In this document: piece after piece, positions 24,634 through 32,206 of the stretch
How positions within the stretch are numbered: the stretch's first letter is position 1
How the letters are laid out: each line of letters opens with the position of its first letter
NCBI GenBank assembly: GCA_947493195.1
Contig: CANLQG010000001.1
Coordinates: 620,001 to 684,000 of the forward strand
DNA length: 64,000 nt
Direction of reading: 5' to 3'
Source of the DNA: an uncultured Sphingomonadaceae bacterium
GTDB taxonomy: Bacteria > Pseudomonadota > Alphaproteobacteria > Sphingomonadales > Sphingomonadaceae
The notes under the pieces: model-generated
Database searches by the model: none
What the model saw: the letters and a program-made list of their open reading frames with translations, nothing else
What the model was told of the DNA's origin: nothing
Made by a program: the position numbers and the translations under genes

Positions 24634-25236
24634 TCAGCTGACAGGGCTACGGTTGAGCGGATCAGCGCCGTAACCGTCGAATTCCAGGCCTGCAAATTCC
24701 CCATCGCGCAGGACGTAGTGCAGGAACAACTGCGATTGGCGCGTGCCGGTAAATTCGTCACGCCAATGCGGAATCTTGTGGCCCTGATAGAGCATGGCCG
24801 CGCCCGGACGCAGTTCTATCCCGGTGGTGCGACCGGCAAGGTCTTCAACATGGATCGGCCACAATATGCCGTCGGGTTCGCTTGCGATGGCAACCGTCGC
24901 ACTGATCTCACACGCAGCCCGATCGACGTGCTTAAAGAGCAGGCCGCCGTGGTGATAGATGCGCCAAAAGGCGTAGGTTTCCTTAAGCGGGCTGGCGATC
25001 AAGGCCTCGAAGGATGGCTTGAGCGCTCGCAGCAGCAGTTCTGCGGCAACGGGCGAATACTGATCCTCGGCATTGCGATGCTGCCCCTTGTGCGGACGCA
25101 AGCCATCGTGAACTTCCAGCTCCTGCGCACGTGCAGCGGCCTCCATCGCTGCCCTCGCAAAGGCAAGCTGCGATGGATCGAGACAATTCTCGATTACCGC
25201 ATAACCCTTTTTCCAGAACCGTTCGGCCTCGCTCAT
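24634..25236 (-). CDS. Second small 2OG-Fe(II) oxygenase-like protein
   Basis: The 200-residue protein has an N-terminal helix pair (KKGYAVIENCLDPSQLAFARAAM) as in phytanoyl-CoA dioxygenase-like enzymes. KHVDRAACEISATVAI provides an HxD metal pair, PHWRDE the likely distal His, and RQSQLFLHYVL a possible 2OG contact. The start at 25236 is preceded by a strong GGGGGAGG. It is the first gene of a two-gene operon with the P4H-type enzyme and divergent from the TPR-oxygenase. The substrate is unknown; peptide or lipid tailoring is possible. Confidence 0.75.
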   Translation of the reverse strand: MSEAERFWKKGYAVIENCLDPSQLAFARAAMEAAARAQELEVHDGLRPHKGQHRNAEDQYSPVAAELLLRALKPSFEALIASPLKETYAFWRIYHHGGLLFKHVDRAACEISATVAIASEPDGILWPIHVEDLAGRTTGIELRPGAAMLYQGHKIPHWRDEFTGTRQSQLFLHYVLRDGEFAGLEFDGYGADPLNRSPVS

Positions 25237-25398
25237 GCCTCCCCCGATCAAACGCCATTCGCGCGGCCCTTGCATTGGGTCGCGTTGGCCAACCCTATCC
25301 GCTCTTGGATAGTGCGAAAAGCCTCTTCGCTACACCGGACTGTCAAGCTCCACCTTTTGCTGGCTACTCGTCTGGGTGCCTGCTAACCGGACTGCACC

Positions 25399-26556
25399 AT
25401 GGAGTGGGTGACGTCAGATGAGCCTGGGACGAGGCGCGCATCTGCGTTTCGCGAGCTGGCACAGCGCGCGCTGGAGACAGGACCGCAATCGCCCTGGTCG
25501 ATCCTTGCAGCTGCAAACAGCGCCTTCGCTGAGCGAGATTTCGTTCGCGCCGGGCAACTGTTTGCGCAGCTCGAGAATTCCGGGATCGCCTCCCGGGTCC
25601 CATGGGACAAGGTTGCGCAATGCCATCTCGAGGGGAATCGGGTCGGACAGGCATGGAAGGCCTGCACACGCGGCCTTGCCTTGCAGGATCCGCCTGAGCC
25701 TTCGGTGAGCATCAAGGCGGGCACGGTCCAGACATTGCTGGGCAATCCAGATGAGGCGCGACGGCATTTTCTGAGGGCTGCAGAAGTCGGCAATTATCAC
25801 GAGGCGTGCTGGTACATCCTGATGGAACCTGCGCGGGCGAAAAACGGCGCAGTCCTGCTGACGCAATGCGACGAACTGGAAGAGCAATTCGGCCCGTCTT
25901 CGGTCTTCCGGGCAAATCGGGCGATCGCCTTCTCCCTTCTGGGAGCGCCGCAAAAGGCGCTCGAACTGGTCGATCTGGATGCGCACGTCCGCTCCGGTTC
26001 GCTGGGCGAATTTCGCGAGGGTGATCTTGCGCAATTCAATGCCGAACTCGTCCGCGAAGCGCTGGTGATCGGTGACGGGGCAGGCTCGCAGGAAAAAACC
26101 ATCGTCACCCATCCCGACCTGTCCGACGCGCCAGCTATCCAGGCGCTGGGAACACACGTTCGCCAGGCGATCGATACCTATCTGGCAGAAGCTGCGCAGC
26201 GTGGTCTTGAGACCTGTCTCCCGCTGCCCTTGGGAAAGGCCCGGCTGAATGTCGGCGTGACCTTGCTCCGCGGCAACGGTAGCAATGGCCAGCACATTCA
26301 CATGACCTCGGCCATCTCAGCCGTCTATCATATCGGTATTCCCCGCGATGCGGAGCGGCATGGGCACGCCGGGGCTTTGCGAATTGGTCCTGTCGATCAA
26401 TATACAGGCGGCCACATGGCTTGCTGGGGCGAGCGGCGCATCATGCCGGGGCCGGGACACCTGACCATCTTCCCCGCGCATTTTTTCCACGACGTCATTC
26501 CGACGCAATCGAGCTCGGTCCGGATTTCGTTTCCCTGCGATGTTCGCTTGCTATGA
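25399..26556 (+). CDS. TPR-repeat protein fused to a 2OG-Fe(II) oxygenase domain
   Basis: The 385-residue protein has TPR-like helical repeats (about residues 15-200, for example DFVRAGQLFAQLENSG and DEARRHFLRAAEVGNY) and a C-terminal putative 2OG-Fe(II) oxygenase (about 210-385). The metal ligands are in NGQHIHMTSAISAVYHIG (HxH/M variant region) and the distal His in FPAHFFHDVIPT; an Arg follows in SSVRISFPCD. This TPR-plus-oxygenase architecture is often found near peptide or glycan modification genes. It is divergent from the other two small oxygenases and convergent with the epimerase. Confidence 0.78.
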   Translation: MEWVTSDEPGTRRASAFRELAQRALETGPQSPWSILAAANSAFAERDFVRAGQLFAQLENSGIASRVPWDKVAQCHLEGNRVGQAWKACTRGLALQDPPEPSVSIKAGTVQTLLGNPDEARRHFLRAAEVGNYHEACWYILMEPARAKNGAVLLTQCDELEEQFGPSSVFRANRAIAFSLLGAPQKALELVDLDAHVRSGSLGEFREGDLAQFNAELVREALVIGDGAGSQEKTIVTHPDLSDAPAIQALGTHVRQAIDTYLAEAAQRGLETCLPLPLGKARLNVGVTLLRGNGSNGQHIHMTSAISAVYHIGIPRDAERHGHAGALRIGPVDQYTGGHMACWGERRIMPGPGHLTIFPAHFFHDVIPTQSSSVRISFPCDVRLL

Positions 26557-26581
26557 GCGTTGATGACCTTGAAGCGCCACG

Positions 26582-27685
26582 TTAATTCGACGAACCCTGA
26601 TAACCGGAATCTTGAACACCACTCGCCCGAACCCAGTCGCAGAAATGGGTTATGCCGGTTTCAAAATCGAATTGCGGTTTGAAGCCGAGCAACCTGTTGA
26701 TGCGCGTAATATCGGCAAAGTTGTGACGGATATCGCCCAGACGAAAATCGCCCGTGATCCTATAATGGCTCGGCCTGCCCAACTTTTCCGATAGGGTCTT
26801 TACGACGCTGAGCACGTCGATCGGGATTCCGGTGCCAACGTTGAAAATCGTGTTAGCCGCGTCCTCATGCTCGATGCCAAGAATGGTAGCATCCACGACA
26901 TCATCGATATAAACAAAATCCCGGCTTTCCAGACCGTCCTCGAAGATATTTACGGGCTTTCCCTGCATGATGAGGTTCGCGAATATCGACAGGATACCGG
27001 TATAGGGGTTGGAAAGCGTTTGGCCGGGGCCAAACACATTCTGATACCGTAGAGCGACGGCTTCCACCCCGATCGAAGGGCACACCGTCATTGCAAGCTG
27101 TTCCTGACACTGCTTGGTAATGCCATAAACCGATGCCGGGTGAATTCTGGATTCCTCGTCAGTGGCCTGCGGTTTCAATGGTGCCTTGCAGCCGGGATAT
27201 CTCACTTCGAAATTGCCGGCCTGCATATCTACCAGCAAACGGTGTTCGGGATAAACCGTGCCAAGGTCAGCTGAATGATATTTGCCTTCGCCATAAACCG
27301 AGCGTGAGGACGCAAGCACAACGCGCCTTATCCCGGGATTGTCGTTTGCCAGGATATCCAGCAGCAATGACGTGCCGCCTATGTTGACCCGGCTATAGAG
27401 ATCGATCTGATACATCGACTGCCCGGTTCCGGTTTCGGCAGCGAGGTGGACCACCGCATGCTGTCCTTCCAGCGCCTTTCGCAGCGCAGCCTCATTGGTG
27501 ACATCGCCATGGATGAAATCGACCTTCCCCAGGATCGACATTAACAGCGGCGACCCCTCTGGCTTGCTGCCGTGTATCTGCGGAGTGAGCTTGTCGAGCA
27601 CACGCACCTTGTGGCCGCGCTGGAGGAGTTTGAGCGCCAATCGGGAGCCGATAAACCCGCTCCCGCCCGTCAGGAGGATGTTCAC
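26582..27685 (-). CDS. NAD-dependent sugar epimerase/dehydratase (dTDP-rhamnose 4-epimerase-like)
   Basis: The 367-residue extended SDR enzyme has the NAD motif GGSGFIG at the N-terminus, VVHLAAETGTGQSM, the catalytic YGITK (YxxxK) with the Ser/Thr-rich SSRSVYG strand before it, and C-terminal substrate-loop elements. Overall it looks like the Tll/WbiB group that acts on dTDP-6-deoxy-hexoses. GTG start at 27685 with AGGAGG upstream. It is the last gene of the minus-strand nucleotidyltransferase-glycosyltransferase-epimerase group, implying supply of an activated sugar for the adjacent glycosyltransferase. Confidence 0.82.
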   Translation of the reverse strand: MNILLTGGSGFIGSRLALKLLQRGHKVRVLDKLTPQIHGSKPEGSPLLMSILGKVDFIHGDVTNEAALRKALEGQHAVVHLAAETGTGQSMYQIDLYSRVNIGGTSLLLDILANDNPGIRRVVLASSRSVYGEGKYHSADLGTVYPEHRLLVDMQAGNFEVRYPGCKAPLKPQATDEESRIHPASVYGITKQCQEQLAMTVCPSIGVEAVALRYQNVFGPGQTLSNPYTGILSIFANLIMQGKPVNIFEDGLESRDFVYIDDVVDATILGIEHEDAANTIFNVGTGIPIDVLSVVKTLSEKLGRPSHYRITGDFRLGDIRHNFADITRINRLLGFKPQFDFETGITHFCDWVRASGVQDSGYQGSSN

Positions 27686-27731
27686 CGCCCCTCCTGCTTC
27701 AGTCGGCCCTGCTTGCCCATCAACATCCTTC

Positions 27732-28688
27732 TCACGAGCTCAGCAGTTCTCGTGACCAACTGTCTATCGAGAACGCCTCGGAAAACTCTGCAGCGGGTGT
27801 CGGACGCTCCAGGAACTCCAACAGCCCGTCTAATCGCATGGCATCCCTGTCCAAGATGAGGAATCTGTCGGGGGAATAAAAGCACTCGTCACGTATGCGA
27901 TGGTTGTCCGTGACAATTTTCTGGCCGGCGCACATATTTTCTATGAAGCGCATGGTATAGCCTGCTTGCTGATGATTGGCGAAATCTAAAGTCGCACGTG
28001 ACCTTCCCATGATATCGATAATCTCACCAAACGATAATGATATCAATGTCATACCTGGCATGTATTGCCCGCTCAGTATCATTTTCGCGATCATGACAGG
28101 ACTGCAACGCATGTGAAGCTTCAAGCTTATATTTCGCGTCTTGCAGAATTCCCTGAGCTTTCTTAGAGCATTCACCCGGGACAAGGTCACTAAAGAACCT
28201 ACGAAATACAGATCATATTCCTTTGGCAAATCCCTTCGGACCTCGAAGAACTTTGGAATGGCAAACAGGGGGAGGTATTCGATTCCGTGAACATCGGCAT
28301 CATACCGATCGAATGTCGCCACTTTATCGAAATATGGCAGAAACGATCGATAGTCATGGGTGGTCAACGCATCCCAGTTGTACAAAATAAATCTTGCACC
28401 CCTTTGATACGACTTGAGCGTAGACAGGTTTTCATCGGAGAATTGGTGAACTTGAATAAACAGCACAATGTCGAATTCTGTCTGCGCAGACTTCTGGATG
28501 ATGTCCGCGTGATAATCGTCTAATTTACTCTTATAGACACCCGGCATAATAATTTTTAGGATTTTCGACCAGTAATCCGTTGGCTCTATTGGATGCCATT
28601 CGACGTCATACCCCTGGCGAATAAAGCTCTTCTCGATCTCCAAGGGATAGGCATAGTAATCTACGCCGATAAACAGGATCTTCGGCAT
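27732..28688 (-). CDS. CgeB-like glycosyltransferase
   Basis: The 318-residue protein begins MPKILFIGVDYYAYP, a Rossmann strand. Later segments ILYNWDALTTHDY, EYLPLFAIPKFF, DLYFVGSL, RSRATLDFANHQQAGYTMRFIENMCAGQKIVTDN are the pattern of CgeB-type GT-B glycosyltransferases that use nucleotide sugars. The ATG at 28688 is preferred; an in-frame TTG at 28700 overlaps the stop of the small upstream frame. Codon use is more A+T-rich than that of flanking core genes, suggesting separate origin. The acceptor is unknown. Confidence 0.75.
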   Translation of the reverse strand: MPKILFIGVDYYAYPLEIEKSFIRQGYDVEWHPIEPTDYWSKILKIIMPGVYKSKLDDYHADIIQKSAQTEFDIVLFIQVHQFSDENLSTLKSYQRGARFILYNWDALTTHDYRSFLPYFDKVATFDRYDADVHGIEYLPLFAIPKFFEVRRDLPKEYDLYFVGSLVTLSRVNALRKLREFCKTRNISLKLHMRCSPVMIAKMILSGQYMPGMTLISLSFGEIIDIMGRSRATLDFANHQQAGYTMRFIENMCAGQKIVTDNHRIRDECFYSPDRFLILDRDAMRLDGLLEFLERPTPAAEFSEAFSIDSWSRELLSS

Positions 28689-28696
28689 AGTGGTAA

Positions 28697-28804
28697 TCAA
28701 AACCCCCCCTCAATGCGCCGAAGACGGGCGCTGACCAGGAAACCTCCGGTTTCCACTGATGCAATCAACAGTTCGACGGCACTTCCCGAGCAAGGACGTT
28801 TCAT
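28697..28804 (-). CDS. Possible 35-residue small protein coupled to the nucleotidyltransferase gene
   Basis: The ATG at 28804 overlaps the nucleotidyltransferase stop in ATGA, and the frame's own stop at 28697 follows a run of seven G. The product (MKRPCSGSAVELLIASVETG and 15 more residues) is mixed in composition with one Cys. It could be a real small protein or a longer gene broken at the G run. No family is recognised. Confidence 0.35.
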   Translation of the reverse strand: MKRPCSGSAVELLIASVETGGFLVSARLRRIEGGF

Positions 28805-29865
28805 ATCCGCAAAGACAGCGATGCCAGGTAACGCCTGATCATATTGGGCATCAAATCCATCTTCCCAACAAATATCAGATCTGCAACGGATGAGGTCAGA
28901 TATGCCTTCAGCGGTAGGGAGGGGTGCCGTATTTGTTCTGAAGCCATCATGTTCAGATAGAGACCTTCCAGCTTCTGCGAATGCGGATGGTCTTCAAAGG
29001 CTGCTGTTAGTGATTTCCAGTTTTCATCCAGACTGCCCGGAAAAATTCTCTCTGCGAACAGAAGGCTCGATGCAACGGCGATCTCACAGCCAAATTTCTT
29101 GGCAACGTGCATGACCTCGCACCTGAGATCATGCGGCATGCTCCTGGCCAGAAGCGAAAGGTCTGCGAGCCATTTCATCCGCTTCCACAAGCAAACTGCG
29201 CCATGGAGAATGAGATACAGGCAGTAATGTGCATTGGAGATTGTTGGCACCCTTTCGAAGCCGATCGACCTGCCGAATTCCTCCGTCAGGCCTTTTGGTT
29301 CGAACTGGAATAGCCGCTTATGCAGTTCGACAGGGACGTCGAAGTTGGGGTGTGTGAAGATCAGATCCTTGAATATCTCCATGTCCTGCTTTTGCCTGAT
29401 CGCTGGCAGCCACCTACGGCGTCGATAGGTGTATGGAACGTGGCCAAATCCTTCTGTATTCAGCAGTTTAATTGCCAACCCGGATTGATCTGCTGGTATC
29501 AGAATGTCTACGTCGCTTGATTGCCTGACCGCTGGATCGGGGTAAAGTTGGGCCGACAAGCCCAGGCCTTTCAAAAAAGAAAAGTCTATCGAATGCGCGC
29601 TGAGCAACTTGGCCATGTGCATTTCAGTGGCCTTTTGCCGAAGACCATCATGCACATTTGCCCCGAAAGATTCGCGCAGCAGCGATCTTGCCTGACCAGC
29701 AAATTCCAGGTGTTGCTGATGCTGACATGCCGCGTACAGGAGGGATCCCACACGATGACGTTCGACAGCATATTCCACCAGTGCTTCACTGATGATCGCG
29801 GACGAACTTGCCGGAGGTAGAGAAAGAGCTGGACGAAGCAGATTGCTCAAGGATGGGAGGAGCAT
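28801..29865 (-). CDS. Nucleotidyltransferase family protein (NTP_transf_5-like)
   Basis: The 354-residue protein has the signature FLKGLGLSAQLYPDPAVRQSSDVDILI, in which the Asp pair of SSDVDIL is the metal site of the pol-beta-like nucleotidyltransferase fold, followed by EVELHKRL-type and C-terminal helical segments. Proteins of this family recur in lasso peptide clusters that also encode an HPr-like kinase, where extra phosphate or nucleotide groups may be added. Here it leads a minus-strand group with the small frame, glycosyltransferase and epimerase, near the right end of the island. Its role in peptide tailoring is inferred. Confidence 0.82.
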   Translation of the reverse strand: MLLPSLSNLLRPALSLPPASSSAIISEALVEYAVERHRVGSLLYAACQHQQHLEFAGQARSLLRESFGANVHDGLRQKATEMHMAKLLSAHSIDFSFLKGLGLSAQLYPDPAVRQSSDVDILIPADQSGLAIKLLNTEGFGHVPYTYRRRRWLPAIRQKQDMEIFKDLIFTHPNFDVPVELHKRLFQFEPKGLTEEFGRSIGFERVPTISNAHYCLYLILHGAVCLWKRMKWLADLSLLARSMPHDLRCEVMHVAKKFGCEIAVASSLLFAERIFPGSLDENWKSLTAAFEDHPHSQKLEGLYLNMMASEQIRHPSLPLKAYLTSSVADLIFVGKMDLMPNMIRRYLASLSLRI

Positions 29866-29967
29866 GTCGTGGAATTCTCCCGTCTCATCAATCGAACTTC
29901 AGCGTAGCCGGATTTAGAGAACTATTGTGCAGCCAGACTACCTGCAATGCTGGAATCGCTGATTTGC

Positions 29968-29988
29968 GTCCTGTAAAGGGCACCAGCA
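29968..29988 (+). repeat. Right attachment-like repeat (imperfect copy of tRNA-Thr 3' end)
   Basis: GTCCTGTAAAGGGCACCAGC plus A matches 18751-18771 in 19 of 21 positions. It lies in a 221-base region between the nucleotidyltransferase and modC in which I see no gene. Confidence 0.65.
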
Positions 29989-30086
29989 AAATCACCACGG
30001 ATAATCTAGGCACAGATAAGTCGCTCAAATCGCGTGCCGCTTGGCCTCTGTGCGAGAAGGTGGCGCGGGTTTAAAGTGCGGTCCAT

Positions 30087-30710
30087 CTAGCCCAGCGTTA
30101 CAACCTGTCCGGCCAGGCGGTCCACCTCCGCGCTCGAATGGCTGACGAGCAGCATCGGCAACGACAGTTCGTCGCGCAGCCGCTCCATAAGGGTGAGCAG
30201 GGTTTCTGCGCGGTCTTCGTCCAGAGAGGCCAGCGGCTCGTCGAGCAAGAGGAAGCGTGGTGCACAAAGCAGCGCGCGACCGATCGCGACACGGCGCGCC
30301 TCCCCTCCCGAAAGCGTGGCGGGCAAACGGTCGAGCAAGTGCGAAATCTCGAGCAGGCGCGCAACCTCGTCGCGCGTCACGATGCCGGCGCCGGCCGGGG
30401 CGAGTCTTTCACCATAGGCGAGGTTCGCGGCCACCCGCCTGTGCGGGAACAGGCGCGCATCCTGAAACACGTAGCCCGCCCGGCGCTTTTCCGGCCGCAG
30501 GTCCACCCCGCTCGCGGAATCGAACAGCACTTGCCCGTCCACGACAATGCGTCCCGAGCGCGGGCGCAACAGGCCTGCAATGGCGTTGAGACTGCTGGTC
30601 TTGCCGATGCCGGACGGCCCGACCAGAGCGGTCAGTTTCGCGTCGCTGGAGAAATCGAGCGTGAAGGCATGGTCGTCCACCGCCATGTCGATCGCTATTT
30701 CAAAGTACAT
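30087..30710 (-). CDS. modC: Molybdate ABC transporter ATP-binding protein ModC
   Basis: The 207-residue ABC ATPase has Walker A GPSGIGKTS, signature LSGGEARRVAIGRAL, Walker B FLLLDEPLASLD and switch His in LLVSHS. It ends after the nucleotide-binding domain and lacks the C-terminal TOBE/MOP domain of E. coli ModC, so it is a short version. It overlaps modB by 11 bases and completes the modABC operon. The assignment rests mainly on modA and modB. Confidence 0.88.
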   Translation of the reverse strand: MYFEIAIDMAVDDHAFTLDFSSDAKLTALVGPSGIGKTSSLNAIAGLLRPRSGRIVVDGQVLFDSASGVDLRPEKRRAGYVFQDARLFPHRRVAANLAYGERLAPAGAGIVTRDEVARLLEISHLLDRLPATLSGGEARRVAIGRALLCAPRFLLLDEPLASLDEDRAETLLTLMERLRDELSLPMLLVSHSSAEVDRLAGQVVTLG

Positions 30711-31389
30711 GCGCCCGCGTCCCCTGCGACCGGCGGACCAGCCATTCGGATGCCAGCAATGCCCCCAGCGAAAGCACGATGGCAATGACCGCAAGGCGCG
30801 CCACCGCATGTTCCGAGCCCGGCACCTGCAATTGCGAATAGATCGCCAGCGGCAAGGTCCGGGTTTCGCCTTCGATATTGGCGGCAAAGGTGATGGTCGC
30901 GCCGAATTCCCCCAGGCTGCGGGCAAATCCCAGCATGGCGCCTGCCGCGATGCCCGGCAGGCTGAGCGGCAGCGTGATGGTGAGGAAAGCGCGCAGCGGC
31001 GATGCTCCCAGGGTGCGGGCCGCGCCTACCAGCCGCCGGTCCACCGCTTCGATGGAAAGGCGCATGGCGCGTACCATCAGGGGCAGTGCCATGACCCCTG
31101 CGGCCACTGCCGCGCCTGTCCAGTTGAACACCAGTGTGATGCCGAAGGTCTCGTACAGCCAGCCGCCGATGGCACCTCCCCTGCCCAACAGAATCAACAG
31201 CAACCAGCCGGTGACGACCGGAGGCAGCACCAGCGGCAGGTGAACCAACGCATCCAGCAGCATCCGTCCAGGGAAACGGCGGCGAGCGATGACCCAGGCC
31301 AGACCATATGAAACCGGCAGGGTGACAAGGACGGCAACCACGCTCACCTTCAGCGAAAGCGAGATGATCGTCCACTCGGCGGCAGACAT
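30700..31389 (-). CDS. modB: Molybdate ABC transporter permease ModB
   Basis: The 229-residue inner-membrane permease has about five hydrophobic segments and the ABC-coupling EAA loop: AARTLGASPLRAFLTITLPLSLPGI. The motif ARSLGEFGATI near residue 168 is typical of ModB/CysT-type permeases for oxyanions. The start is the ATG at 31389; a GTG at 31395 overlapping the modA stop (GTGA) is the alternative and would give translational coupling. Confidence 0.9.
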   Translation of the reverse strand: MSAAEWTIISLSLKVSVVAVLVTLPVSYGLAWVIARRRFPGRMLLDALVHLPLVLPPVVTGWLLLILLGRGGAIGGWLYETFGITLVFNWTGAAVAAGVMALPLMVRAMRLSIEAVDRRLVGAARTLGASPLRAFLTITLPLSLPGIAAGAMLGFARSLGEFGATITFAANIEGETRTLPLAIYSQLQVPGSEHAVARLAVIAIVLSLGALLASEWLVRRSQGTRAHVL

Positions 31390-31391
31390 GC

Positions 31392-32168
31392 TCACGGGGC
31401 CTGCTCGACCGGGACGAAGCGATGGGCGGCAAGGATTTCTTGCGCAGCGGGCGTGGACAGGAAATCCAGGAACGCCTGCCGCCGGGGATGGGCTGCGCCC
31501 GTTACCAGCGCGGCAGGGTAGTAAATCTTCGGCACGTCGCGAAAGTCGAAGGCCATGCTGGCCACGCGGGGTGATGCCTCCGCATCGGTGCGATAGACGA
31601 TGCCAAGGGCTGCCTCGCCGGATTCGACGAGGGCCAGAGCCGCCCGTACATTCTCCGCCGGAACCACGCGCGCAGCTACCACGTCCCACAACCCCATGTT
31701 CTCGAGAGCCGCACGCGCGTATCGGCCTGCCGGCACGCTTTGCGGATCGGCAAGTGCCAATCGTTCGTCACCCAGCGCGAGCAGTCGGCTTTCGATCGTG
31801 TCGTCGGGGCCGAATGCCGTGGCGGAGACCAGCACAAGACCATTCGCGGTCACGGTCCGCCGCGAGGGTGGCTCGACCAAAGCGCGCGTCTCGAGCCAGT
31901 CCATCCATTCCTCGTCAGCCGTGACAATCAAGTCGGCTGGCGCACCCTGTGCCAGTTGCCGAGCCTGCACCTGGGTTCCGGCGAACGACAGCACCGGCGG
32001 GGCATTGCCTTGCGTCGCCCATGCATCAGCCACCTCGCCCAAAGCTTCCTGCATGCTTACCGGGGCCAGCACGACCGGCCCGCGCGCCGGAACATCCCCG
32101 CAAGCCGAAACAAGAGAAGCGGCCAGCAGGGCAAACAGCCATTGCAGTGATCTGACGGAAAAGGTCAT
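31392..32168 (-). CDS. modA: Molybdate-binding periplasmic protein ModA (lipoprotein-type)
   Basis: The 258-residue solute-binding protein has an N-terminal signal with a lipobox-like LVSAC, so it is probably anchored to the inner membrane. The mature part has the ModA pattern: SFAGTQVQARQLAQGAPADLIVTADEEWMD, LALADPQSVPAGRYARAALENMG and GIVYRTDA. Serine and tyrosine residues in these loops contact molybdate or tungstate. It is the first gene of modABC. No molybdate regulator ModE is seen. Molybdenum use fits the 2Fe-2S hydroxylase subunit at 2953. Confidence 0.88.
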   Translation of the reverse strand: MTFSVRSLQWLFALLAASLVSACGDVPARGPVVLAPVSMQEALGEVADAWATQGNAPPVLSFAGTQVQARQLAQGAPADLIVTADEEWMDWLETRALVEPPSRRTVTANGLVLVSATAFGPDDTIESRLLALGDERLALADPQSVPAGRYARAALENMGLWDVVAARVVPAENVRAALALVESGEAALGIVYRTDAEASPRVASMAFDFRDVPKIYYPAALVTGAAHPRRQAFLDFLSTPAAQEILAAHRFVPVEQAP

Positions 32169-32206
32169 CGGCCTCGCTGTAATCCGGGCAGCGATGCCCG
32201 TCCACA

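Larger units (their letters stand above)
18769..29988. mobile_element. tRNA-Thr genomic island carrying a lasso peptide gene cluster
   Basis: The 11.2-kb segment lies between tRNA-Thr and an imperfect copy of its 3' end. Every gene inside belongs to peptide or sugar tailoring, unlike the housekeeping genes on both sides. The right part (26.6-29.9 kb) is visibly richer in A+T than the flanks. No integrase, transposase or conjugation gene is seen, so the element is probably immobile now or was mobilised in trans. The boundaries are inferred from the repeats. Confidence 0.6.

Noticed and set aside
28607..28804. 65-residue reading of the small frame after the nucleotidyltransferase
   Set aside because: It only appears if the G run is read as six; the sequence given has seven, which brings in a stop after 35 codons.
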